From Bacillota bacterium (GTDB lineage: Bacteria; Bacillota; Clostridia; Acetivibrionales; DSM-1351): DNA of 17,090 nt. Numbering within the stretch: position 1 is the first letter of the stretch; each line of letters opens with the position of its first letter. The notes beneath the pieces are model-generated. The model was not told the DNA's origin. It worked only from the letters and a program-made list of their open reading frames with translations, and ran no database searches. A program made the position numbers and the translations under genes. This document shows positions 1 to 6,762 of the stretch, piece after piece. The stretch lies in the NCBI GenBank assembly GCA_023392075.1, contig JAEVZU010000133.1, positions 1 to 17,090 on the forward strand, read 5' to 3'.

Positions 1-44
1 TTCCTATTTAATGTTCAATAAATGATTTTATAAGGTGGTGAACT

Positions 45-2360
45 ATGGATCAGATTGATTTACAGTCAAAAACACTAGAAGATTTGCGTTATATTGCAAA
101 AATGATGGGTGTAAAAAACATATCCAAATTAAAAAAGAATGAATTATTGGATATATTGAAAAATTCTGAAGAAGCAAATAAAAGTATTGATTCCAAGACA
201 GCCGCAAAGGCTGATTCCGGGGAAAGCGTATCTGATCGGAACGAAAAGGGTATTAAAAATGAAAATCAGGCCGGTGCTTCAAATGAAATAATTTCAGCTG
301 AGGCAACAGGTACAGAAAAAACTGAAGGTGCTAAAAATAAAGCAAGTCAGAGCAAGCCGGAAAAACCCGGTAAAGTTGAAATTGCAAACAGCCCGGAAAA
401 TAAGCCTGCCCATCCCGGTAAAACCAGGAAAATCGCTAAAACTGACAAAGATACTGATTCAGATAAAAACAAGGATGTTCCTGTCACTATACAAGAAATA
501 CAGGAAACACCAGCTCAAAGCATTGCTCCCGTCAGGAATGACGCAGATGAACCGAAGGTGAACGAAGAAGACAAGCGGGCTGAGATAGAGACCTCCGTTT
601 TGAGAAAATCCAAAAGAGGCAGACCAAGCAGGGCATCAAGGGATGCATCAACCGAGCAGGAGGCAGAAGAGCCTGCAAAAATCGTACCTGAAGTATCAGA
701 ACAGAAGAATGAAATAGTTAACCGGGAACCCAAGCCGGGAAGGCTATCGGAGAAACTGATACATCCAGTTAAGACCGGAGATGTTAAAAAGCCTGCTTCC
801 ATAAAGGTTCCTCAGGTAAGGAACGAGCAAAAGCCACAAGACGAAGCTGAGAAGAAGCCTTTAATTACTGCAAAGCATGCTCCAAGACAAATAAAAGCCA
901 ATGCGCCTGCCGTGACTCAAGACAAACCTTTTCTACCGCAGTCTCAGTCACAGAAATCTGTCAGCCAGCTGCCAAGACCGCAGCAACAACAGCAACAGAA
1001 TAATGTACAGCAACAGCAGAATAATGCACAGCAGCAGAGTCCGGTGCAGCAGTCCCAGGCTTCACAGCAGCAAAACCAGCCGGTTACCCAGCAGCCGCAA
1101 GTACCCTCACCCAATGCTCAGGCAGCTATGCAGGTACCACAGCAGACAACTCAGCAAGTGCAGGCAGCTCCGGCACCTCAGGCTGTTCAAACTGCCCAGT
1201 CTCAGCCTCAACAGCAGTCAAATGAGAAAATAGAAGCTGATGATCCTGTAGAAGGTGTTCTTGAGGTATTGCCCGATGGTTACGGGTTCCTCAGAAGCGA
1301 AAACTATCTGTCAGGACCAAGAGATATTTACGTATCTCCTTCCCAGATAAGGCGATTCGGCCTTAAAACGGGAGACAAGCTAAGGGGAAAAGGCAGGATT
1401 CCAAAGGAAGGGGAAAAATTCCAGGCATTACTCTATGTTCAGTCAATAAATGGTGATACACCTGATGTTGCTTCCAAGAGAATACCTTTTGAATATCTGA
1501 CTCCTATATACCCTGACAGCAGAATCACATTGGAATCTGCTCCCAGAGAATTCTCTACAAGATTAATAGATCTAATAGCACCTATCGGTAAAGGTCAGAG
1601 AGGTATGATTGTATCACCTCCAAAAGCCGGTAAAACCATTTTACTTAAAAAAATAGCCAATGCTATCACAGTCAATTATCCTGAAGTAGAACTTATTGTT
1701 TTATTAATAGATGAACGTCCTGAAGAAGTAACCGATATGCAGCGTTCAATAAAGGGAGAGGTTATATACTCTACTTTTGACGAAGTGCCCGAACATCATA
1801 TCAAGGTTGCGGAGATGGTTCTGGAGAGGGCTCAGAGACTTGTTGAACAAAAGAAGGATGTAGTAATACTTCTTGACAGTATTACAAGACTTGCAAGGGC
1901 ATATAACCTTACTATTCCTCCTACAGGAAGAACTTTGTCGGGAGGTTTGGACCCCGGTGCACTGCACAAGCCCAAGAGATTTTTTGGTGCTGCCAGAAAT
2001 ATCGAAAACGGCGGAAGTCTGACCATCATGGCCACTGCGCTTATTGAAACAGGCAGCAGAATGGACGATGTTATTTTTGAAGAATTCAAGGGGACGGGTA
2101 ACATGGAGCTTCACCTTGACAGGAAGCTGTCTGAAAAGAGAATCTTCCCTGCTATTGATATTAACAAGTCCGGTACACGCAGAGAAGAATTACTGCTCAG
2201 CCAGAAGGAACTCGAAAGTGTATATGCTGTCAGGAAAGCAATGAGCAACATGGGTACCGCAGAGGTGACTGAGATATTAATAAACAGACTGTTGCAGACT
2301 AAGACCAACGATGACTTTATAAAGAGCATTAATATATCCTTCCTTGATAAAAACCAATGA
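45..2360 (+). CDS. rho: Transcription termination factor Rho with long Q-rich N-terminal insert
   Basis: Rho is a hexameric RNA-dependent ATPase that loads on nascent RNA and ends transcription. The order of parts is: a Rho_N helical domain (about residues 5-40); a long low-complexity charged, then Q/P-rich stretch (about 45-395); the cold-shock-like RNA-binding domain (about 399-490, beginning DDPVEGVLEVLPDGYGFL); and the RecA-type ATPase. Walker A is SPPKAGKT at 524-531, Walker B is VVILLD ending at D611, and the typical SGGLDPGALHKPKRFF and FEEFKGTGNMEL segments follow. E. coli Rho is 419 residues, so the 771 here reflect about 350 extra residues between Rho_N and the RNA-binding domain. 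The ATG follows AAGGTGGTGA at good spacing. It heads the rho–rpmE–yqhQ–prmC block. Identity is certain; the role of the insert is not. Confidence 0.97.
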   Translation: MDQIDLQSKTLEDLRYIAKMMGVKNISKLKKNELLDILKNSEEANKSIDSKTAAKADSGESVSDRNEKGIKNENQAGASNEIISAEATGTEKTEGAKNKASQSKPEKPGKVEIANSPENKPAHPGKTRKIAKTDKDTDSDKNKDVPVTIQEIQETPAQSIAPVRNDADEPKVNEEDKRAEIETSVLRKSKRGRPSRASRDASTEQEAEEPAKIVPEVSEQKNEIVNREPKPGRLSEKLIHPVKTGDVKKPASIKVPQVRNEQKPQDEAEKKPLITAKHAPRQIKANAPAVTQDKPFLPQSQSQKSVSQLPRPQQQQQQNNVQQQQNNAQQQSPVQQSQASQQQNQPVTQQPQVPSPNAQAAMQVPQQTTQQVQAAPAPQAVQTAQSQPQQQSNEKIEADDPVEGVLEVLPDGYGFLRSENYLSGPRDIYVSPSQIRRFGLKTGDKLRGKGRIPKEGEKFQALLYVQSINGDTPDVASKRIPFEYLTPIYPDSRITLESAPREFSTRLIDLIAPIGKGQRGMIVSPPKAGKTILLKKIANAITVNYPEVELIVLLIDERPEEVTDMQRSIKGEVIYSTFDEVPEHHIKVAEMVLERAQRLVEQKKDVVILLDSITRLARAYNLTIPPTGRTLSGGLDPGALHKPKRFFGAARNIENGGSLTIMATALIETGSRMDDVIFEEFKGTGNMELHLDRKLSEKRIFPAIDINKSGTRREELLLSQKELESVYAVRKAMSNMGTAEVTEILINRLLQTKTNDDFIKSINISFLDKNQ
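981..1217 (+). repeat. Glutamine-rich low-complexity (prion-like) segment inside rho
   Basis: Codons 313-391 of rho encode a stretch in which 37 of 79 residues are Gln, mixed with Asn, Pro, Ser, Ala and Thr and nearly free of charge. It opens with six Gln in a row, written with both CAG and CAA. The preceding 270 residues are instead rich in Lys, Glu and Pro. Use of both Gln codons argues against recent pure triplet expansion. Clostridial Rho proteins are known to carry such Asn/Gln-rich inserts, and that of Clostridium botulinum has been reported to form prion-like aggregates. The same behaviour here is inference. Confidence 0.85.
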
Positions 2361-2424
2361 TAACCAGGTGAAGTCACAGGTCAAACTGGAATAAACCGGA
2401 TGGGGTTAATAATCAAAAAGGGTA

Positions 2425-2453
2425 TTGCGGTAAAACGGTTTTTATGTTAAAAT
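2425..2453 (+). promoter_or_regulatory. Sigma-A-type promoter upstream of rpmE
   Basis: TTGCGG (2425-2430), a 17-base spacer, then TAAAAT (2448-2453). It lies about 100 bases before the rpmE start, giving a leader of about 90 nt. No clear terminator separates rho from rpmE, so rpmE may also be read through from rho. Confidence 0.6.
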
Positions 2454-2474
2454 ATCACTTGCCTCTTTAATAAG

Positions 2475-2529
2475 CAACTTAGTACAATCTGTACGTTGAA
2501 TATATAAAAATTGAGGACTTTTCAATTTT
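2475..2529 (+). promoter_or_regulatory. Structured 5' leader of rpmE (possible L31 autoregulatory leader)
   Basis: Two hairpins sit between the promoter and the ribosome site of rpmE. The first is CAAC-tta-GTAC-aatct-GTAC-GTTG (2475-2498), a stem of 4+4 base pairs with a UUA bulge. The second is AAAATTGA-ggacttt-TCAATTTT (2507-2529), a perfect 8-base-pair stem ending just before the AAGAAGGTGA ribosome site. L31 leaders that bind the protein product are described in Firmicutes; whether this matches that family was not tested. Confidence 0.4.
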
Positions 2530-2551
2530 GTTTGAAAGAAGGTGAAAAGCA

Positions 2552-2761
2552 ATGAAAGAAGGAATACATCCAGATTACTCGGAAGCAGTTGTTAAGTGTG
2601 CTTGCGGTGAAACTTTTACTACTGGTTCTACAAAAAAATCCCTTCACGTTGAAATTTGTTCAAAGTGTCATCCTTTCTTTACTGGAAGGCAGAAACTCAT
2701 TGATACTGGTGGACGTGTTGATAAGTTTAAAAAGAAATACGGTATCGTTGATAACGCATAA
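2552..2761 (+). CDS. rpmE: 50S ribosomal protein L31, zinc-binding type
   Basis: L31 is a small protein of the large ribosomal subunit, at the bridge to the small subunit. The 69-residue product has the family's normal length and opening (MKEGIHPDY). It carries the four-cysteine zinc site of the C+ form: C16, C18, C36 and C39, in KCACG and CSKCHPFFTG. The ATG at 2552 follows AAGAAGGTGA at suitable spacing. It lies between rho and the yqhQ-like gene, as in many Firmicutes, has its own promoter and structured leader, and is closed by a hairpin terminator. In B. subtilis the zinc-containing form is replaced by a cysteine-free paralogue when zinc is short; no such paralogue is in this window. Confidence 0.97.
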   Translation: MKEGIHPDYSEAVVKCACGETFTTGSTKKSLHVEICSKCHPFFTGRQKLIDTGGRVDKFKKKYGIVDNA

Positions 2762-2777
2762 TATGAAAACATTAAAG

Positions 2778-2804
2778 GACTGGGAGCATGTTTCCCAGTC
2801 TTTT
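2778..2804 (+). terminator. Rho-independent terminator after rpmE
   Basis: GACTGGGA (2778-2785), a 7-base loop, TCCCAGTC (2793-2800), then TTTT. The perfect 8-base-pair stem with a U-run starts 17 bases after the rpmE stop. Confidence 0.8.
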
Positions 2805-2896
2805 GCTTATTGTCCGGGAAAGTACAAATTCTTTGCAGAAATATCTTCTGTTCATATACGGCAGCTCTTAATAACTTTCAAACAATAGCAAAACAA

Positions 2897-2925
2897 TTGA
2901 CTTGCTTTGTTAATTGCTTTAATAT
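2897..2925 (+). promoter_or_regulatory. Sigma-A-type promoter for the yqhQ–prmC pair
   Basis: TTGACT (2897-2902), a 17-base spacer, TAATAT (2920-2925). Both boxes match the consensus at five of six positions. It falls between the rpmE terminator and the next start codon, leaving a leader of about 75 nt. Confidence 0.65.
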
Positions 2926-3006
2926 GAGCCTTATAGGGATTAGTATTTTATTAAAAGATAATGTATTGAATATACGTTTTTTGAGATTATATTTTAGGAG
3001 GTTGCA

Positions 3007-3945
3007 ATGAAGAAGACAACTATTGGCGGGCAGGCTTTGCTTGAAGGGCTATTGATGATCGGACCCGAATTCAGAGCCACAGCTATAAGAAAACCTGACG
3101 GTGAAATAGTAATTGATAAAAAACCGCAAAAACCTAAAGGCAAACTTTCCAGGATACCTATCGTCAGGGGAGCTGTTAACCTCTTTTCCCAGATGGTTAT
3201 CGGTGTAAAAGCGTTGATGTATTCGGCGGAATTTGTTGACCTTGAAGAGGGCGACAAATATGAACCGTCAAAACTTGAAAAATGGCTGGATCAAAAGTTT
3301 GGAGATAAAATAACCGACATTGCCATCTATTTCTCAGTTATAATATCCATTTTGTTCAGTGTAGGTCTTTTCATATTACTTCCGAATTTTATCGCAAATT
3401 TTATACCTATAAACAGAGAATCGTCGTCAGGTGTGGTCATCCTCAACCTGATTGAGGGAGCAATAAGAGTGGGATTATTTATCGGATACCTTGCGCTGGT
3501 TTCACTTCTCAAGGAGATGAAGAGAGTGTGGGAATATCATGGAGCCGAGCACAAGACAATTCACTGTTATGAACATAATGACGAGCTTACGGTGGAGAAT
3601 GTCAGAAAATACACTACAAAGCACCCACGCTGCGGTACTTCTCTGTTCTTTACCATTATGATTATCAGTATATTGATATTTTCCTTTACAGGCTGGCACA
3701 ATGTTTTTCTGAATGCGCTGATCAGGATACTGCTGGTGCCGGTTGTGGCAGGTATTTCTCTTGAGGCCATAAAGTTTGCGGTGAAACATGACAATTGGAT
3801 ATTTAAAATTTTCAGTGCTCCCGGTCTTATGTTCCAGGCCTTTACAACCAGAGAGCCTGATGACAGCCAGATCGAGGTGGCTATTGCAGCTTTTAAGGAA
3901 GTTATTCCCGCGGAAAACGATGGAAGTGACGAATGGGGAAAGTAA
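3007..3945 (+). CDS. YqhQ-like DUF1385 integral membrane protein
   Basis: The 312-residue protein matches the DUF1385 (YqhQ) family, whose biochemical role is not established. It shows the family opening (GGQALLEGLLMIGPE, compare the usual GGQAVIEGVMMRGP). A histidine/glutamate-rich centre, YHGAEHKTIHCYEH (H178, E181, H182), is followed by HPRCGTS at C209, a pattern that could bind a metal. Hydrophobic segments near residues 98-130, 143-168 and 212-262 indicate several membrane spans. The ATG at 3007 has a perfect AGGAGG (2996-3001). A gene of this family between rpmE and prmC is a common clostridial arrangement. prmC follows after 28 bases and is probably co-transcribed. Family assignment is confident; any enzyme role is speculative. 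Confidence 0.9.
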   Translation: MKKTTIGGQALLEGLLMIGPEFRATAIRKPDGEIVIDKKPQKPKGKLSRIPIVRGAVNLFSQMVIGVKALMYSAEFVDLEEGDKYEPSKLEKWLDQKFGDKITDIAIYFSVIISILFSVGLFILLPNFIANFIPINRESSSGVVILNLIEGAIRVGLFIGYLALVSLLKEMKRVWEYHGAEHKTIHCYEHNDELTVENVRKYTTKHPRCGTSLFFTIMIISILIFSFTGWHNVFLNALIRILLVPVVAGISLEAIKFAVKHDNWIFKIFSAPGLMFQAFTTREPDDSQIEVAIAAFKEVIPAENDGSDEWGK

Positions 3946-3973
3946 GTCAGAAAGTTAGCGAGCGTGTAATTAT

Positions 3974-4852
3974 ATGAAAACTATCAGTAAGTTTTTGCAG
4001 TATGCAACAGAAACTTTAAAAAATGCAGGTATTGAGACCCCGGTTTTGGAAGCCGGGGTTATACTTTGCCATGTATTGAAGTGCAATAGGACTTATCTCT
4101 ATTCTCACGGTGACAGGGTACTTGAAGCTGATGAACTTGAGGGATTGGAAGCCTTCCTCCGCAAGAGGTCGGAAAATGTTCCCCTGCAGTATCTTCTGGG
4201 TGAGGCGGAGTTTATGTCTTTAAGCTTTAAGGTTAGCCCTGCCGTTTTGATTCCGAGACAGGATACCGAAATTCTGGTGGAAAAATGCATTGAACTTATA
4301 AACGGAAACGGGATCAATGGGCTGATAAATGAAAGTTCCGGAGCAAGGGTTTTGGACATGTGTACCGGATCAGGCTGTATAGCCGTGAGCATTGCACACT
4401 ATTGCCCGGACAGCAGGATCATAGCGTGTGACGTGTCACAGGACGCCTTGGAGATAGCCAAAATAAATTCGGTGCGGGCCGGAGTGGAGAAACGGCTGAA
4501 ATTTTGCTGCGGAGACCTTTTTGAAGCACTTGAAGACAGTGAGAAGTTCCATATTATAGCCAGTAACCCCCCATATATTGAAACCGGAACAGTAAAAATT
4601 CTTCAAAGGCAGGTCCGGGACCACGAACCTTATATCGCCCTGGACGGCGGCGCAGACGGCCTGGATTTCTATAAAAAAATAATTTATGCTGCGCCCGGAT
4701 TTCTTTATGAGGCTGGATACCTGGTGCTGGAAATAGGATACAACCAGGGTGAAAGTGTCAGCAGGCTCATGGAGAGCGGCTTTGAAAGCGTTACCGTCTT
4801 GAAGGATCTGGGAGGAAACGATAGAGTTGTATTCGGAAAATTAAAAAAATAG
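3974..4852 (+). CDS. prmC: Peptide chain release factor N5-glutamine methyltransferase
   Basis: PrmC methylates the glutamine of the GGQ motif in release factors RF1 and RF2 using S-adenosylmethionine, which improves termination. The 292-residue length is normal. The N-terminal helical domain that holds the release factor comes first. The Rossmann methyltransferase fold follows, with motif I VLDMCTGSGCIA (126-137) and the catalytic NPPY motif at 198-201 (SNPPYIETG). ILIPRQDTE-type family sequence appears as VLIPRQDTEILVEKC. No good ribosome site precedes the ATG at 3974, so translation may depend on coupling to the gene 28 bases upstream. Release factor 1 (prfA), normally next door, is missing here. 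Directly after the stop lies a diverged duplicate of the gene's last codons (see 4812-4889). Confidence 0.95.
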   Translation: MKTISKFLQYATETLKNAGIETPVLEAGVILCHVLKCNRTYLYSHGDRVLEADELEGLEAFLRKRSENVPLQYLLGEAEFMSLSFKVSPAVLIPRQDTEILVEKCIELINGNGINGLINESSGARVLDMCTGSGCIAVSIAHYCPDSRIIACDVSQDALEIAKINSVRAGVEKRLKFCCGDLFEALEDSEKFHIIASNPPYIETGTVKILQRQVRDHEPYIALDGGADGLDFYKKIIYAAPGFLYEAGYLVLEIGYNQGESVSRLMESGFESVTVLKDLGGNDRVVFGKLKK

Positions 4853-4889
4853 GAGAAACGATAGTGTTGTGTCTGGAAGGCTTAAATAG
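4812..4889 (+). repeat. Diverged tandem duplicate of the prmC 3' end
   Basis: The last codons of prmC recur 40 bases downstream. Copy 1 reads NDRVVFGKLKK-stop and copy 2 (4857-4889) reads NDSVVSGRLK-stop. Over 11 aligned codons including the stop, 25 of 33 bases agree. The differences are codon-like (GTA/GTG for Val, Lys/Arg), and one Lys codon is missing in copy 2. The 40-base offset puts copy 2 in a different frame, so it is not a readthrough extension. It resembles the tail of an older prmC allele left behind after recombination, or a slipped duplication that later diverged. Confidence 0.75.
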
Positions 4890-5121
4890 CCGGTTAATTA
4901 TATACTGTAATAATACTTATCAGTCCGCGAGTACAGCTTCGTGTCAATGTGGCAGCACGGTAGGAATAACTGAAGAAATAGATTAAACAGTACGCTGTTT
5001 CTTCAATTATTTCGTGTGCAACACATTGATACAAGCTTGTACGGGAGGACTATATAAATAAATTGAACAAGTAAATTAATTAACCTGCTTATCCGGCCCT
5101 TCCAAACACAACCCTGAGTTT
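4890..5121. other. Intergenic region between convergent prmC and the YtvI-like gene
   Basis: No gene is seen. AAACAG-tacg-CTGTTT (4985-5000) sits within a larger imperfect pairing of GAAGAAA (4972-4978) with TTTCTTC (4998-5004), and is a weak candidate for a shared terminator of the two convergent genes. A perfect 12-base palindrome, TACAAGCTTGTA, lies at 5030-5041. There is no strong U-run. The region where prfA would be expected holds no trace of it. Confidence 0.4.
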
Positions 5122-6183
5122 CTAGTCGTTCCACAGCTTCAAAGCACCTGCGTCCTGCAGGTTTTTTACTATGATCATGCTGATAGGTCCGATAAACATC
5201 CCAAGGATGCTGAAAAACTGTAAGCCTATATACATGGCACACAGTGTCACAAGCGGGTGAAGGCCTATCTGGCTTCCTATAATCTTGGGTTCCATGATCT
5301 GTCTTATCAGTATTCCAAGGATGTATATTATGGCCAGCCCGAAAGCCAGTGGCATATTGCCTGTGAATACGTTCCACAGTATCCAGGGAAGCATAACGAC
5401 TCCTGTTCCCACAATAGGAATGGCGTCGGATAATGCTACAATTAAAGCCAATAAAAAAGCATATTTTACATCCAATATAAACAAGCCTACGCTTACTTCG
5501 ATAAAGGTAAAACCCATGAGTATTAAAATTGCTCTGAAGTATCCCAGCAAGGCTTTAATAGTATCCTTTTTAATCCCTGTCATACGCTTCCTCCAGGAGA
5601 AAGGCAGCTGTCTGTAGAAAAATGAGGAGATGGCCTTGCGGTCGCTGCTGATGAAGTAAGTTGCCAATATGGTAACTATGGCAAATACCGTTAATTTCGG
5701 GATAGAAGATACTGTGCTGATGGCGGTTTGTATGATAGCTGTTATAAATTCAGTGATTTTTGTGGTAAAAGAAGAAAGGTTTGTTGTGACTGTACCGGTT
5801 ACTTCAACCGGGAGAGCGTTATAAAAGTTTGTGAACTTAAGCAGCAATTTGTTCAATTTATCAGATATATCTATTGCATAAGAATTTATGTTATCCTGAA
5901 GAGCAGTCAGTTCATTATAGACCTTGATAATTCCAAGAGTGATTACAAATGCCAAAACTGACATTGTGAACAGCAGGGAAATACAGGCTGCAACTTTCCT
6001 GGATATTTTGATTTTTTGCAAAAGCCTGATTACAGGCTCATTTATATAAGAAACTATAATTGCAATCACGAAAGGTGCAAAAAAAGGCAATAAGTATTTG
6101 ATCGAAACATATATGAAAGCAAAAATTATTACTATTAAAACAATTTTCTTAACCGTACCCTGGTATTTGTCCCAAAATCCCAT
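5122..6183 (-). CDS. AI-2E family (YtvI-like) membrane protein
   Basis: The 353-residue protein belongs to the AI-2E/DUF20 permease family. Two N-terminal membrane spans (about 12-48) are followed by another at 64-88, an extracytoplasmic stretch (about 90-150), and a C-terminal cluster of spans with the family segments VALSDAIPIVGTG, RQIMEPKIIGSQIGLHPLV and FSILGMFIGPISM. The last part resembles the sporulation protein YtvI, which has similar length; other family members export small molecules or exchange Na+ and H+. The minus-strand start is supported by a perfect GGAGGA six bases upstream (complement of 6187-6192). A TATAAT on the minus strand (complement of 6234-6239) lacks a convincing -35 box. 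It stands alone, convergent with prmC and divergent from the hydrogenase operon. Family is confident, YtvI orthology moderate. Confidence 0.85.
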   Translation of the reverse strand: MGFWDKYQGTVKKIVLIVIIFAFIYVSIKYLLPFFAPFVIAIIVSYINEPVIRLLQKIKISRKVAACISLLFTMSVLAFVITLGIIKVYNELTALQDNINSYAIDISDKLNKLLLKFTNFYNALPVEVTGTVTTNLSSFTTKITEFITAIIQTAISTVSSIPKLTVFAIVTILATYFISSDRKAISSFFYRQLPFSWRKRMTGIKKDTIKALLGYFRAILILMGFTFIEVSVGLFILDVKYAFLLALIVALSDAIPIVGTGVVMLPWILWNVFTGNMPLAFGLAIIYILGILIRQIMEPKIIGSQIGLHPLVTLCAMYIGLQFFSILGMFIGPISMIIVKNLQDAGALKLWND

Positions 6184-6416
6184 AGTTCCTCCAATAGCAA
6201 ATGTAATTCATCATTTGAAAAAGTGCTATTACTATTATATTACAAATTTATGCCGTTGAGTGTCAGCTAATATAACAAAAATTACATCAATATACTTCAT
6301 ATATTAGACAAATGAGGTATTACTTTTCTGCCGTAATTGCACGGCTGCCAGCCAAAAAAAAACATATCTGTTTACAATAGTATAATCATTTCATATTATG
6401 GAAGCATATAGTAATA

Positions 6417-6428
6417 ATTGTATACAAT
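6417..6428. promoter_or_regulatory. Perfect 12-base palindrome, possible operator
   Basis: ATTGTATACAAT is a perfect dyad in the spacer upstream of echA, about 160 bases before the proposed -35 box. Its form fits a site for a dimeric repressor, but no matching regulator gene is present in the window and the sequence is AT-rich, so chance is possible. Confidence 0.3.
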
Positions 6429-6519
6429 ATTCAGATTTTTTTTTTAAATCCCTTATAAATATAGGCTTTTTGCTTTTAATTTACTGAAATATATTGTAAA
6501 ATGATAAACGGAAGACATT

Positions 6520-6552
6520 GTGAGAGTATGACCGATTAAAGTCATAATTCAC
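6520..6552. promoter_or_regulatory. Interrupted dyad just upstream of the ech promoter
   Basis: GTGA-gag-TATGAC-cgattaaa-GTCATA-at-TCAC: two nested perfect inverted repeats sharing one centre, ending 25 bases before the proposed -35 box at 6577. That position suits an activator site. It lies before the likely transcription start, so a DNA site is more likely than an RNA hairpin. Confidence 0.35.
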
Positions 6553-6576
6553 TATTTTATTCTAGATTAAATGAGT

Positions 6577-6605
6577 TTGACTTAATGTCGGTTTCTAATT
6601 ATCAT
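6577..6605 (+). promoter_or_regulatory. Sigma-A-type promoter for the ech operon
   Basis: TTGACT (6577-6582), a 17-base spacer, TATCAT (6600-6605). Both boxes match consensus at five of six positions with ideal spacing. The predicted leader is about 150 nt long, which leaves room for post-transcriptional control; no strong structure was seen in it. Confidence 0.65.
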
Positions 6606-6762
6606 TTATTAGGGAATGGATTTCTAAACTTATAATTTTCCCGTATCTGATTATATGACATTAGGCTTTTATGAATTTTCATTATTTAATGATGCAAATG
6701 GATAGTGGCGATTCTTAAAAAATATAAGGGGTTAAAATAACATTTTGAAAGGAGAATTAGCT

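Larger units (their letters stand above)
6184..6576. other. Gene-free AT-rich control region between ytvI-like gene and ech operon
   Basis: No open frame with family resemblance was found. The region holds the minus-strand control sequences of the YtvI-like gene, long A and T runs, a short hairpin GCCGT-aattgc-ACGGC (6330-6345), the palindrome at 6417-6428, and the dyad at 6520-6552. Its size is unusual for this otherwise compact window and fits a regulated promoter for the hydrogenase operon. Confidence 0.6.

Noticed and set aside
981..1217. CAG/CAA stretch as a recently expanded microsatellite
   Set aside because: Codons are mixed CAG and CAA and interrupted by Asn, Val, Ala, Ser and Pro codons, so it looks maintained as protein sequence rather than freshly expanded DNA.
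1746..2114. Minus-strand frames of up to 122 codons inside rho
   Set aside because: They are antisense to the conserved ATPase domain of Rho and have no family resemblance.
6381..6386. TATAAT in the ech upstream region as the main promoter
   Set aside because: No acceptable -35 box at 16-18 bases (an A-run is there), and it is 380 bases from echA; the 6577-6605 pair is much better.
6745..6762. TTG 6745 as the echA start
   Set aside because: The would-be first codons contain the AAAGGAG ribosome site itself; GTG 6763 is ideally spaced from it.
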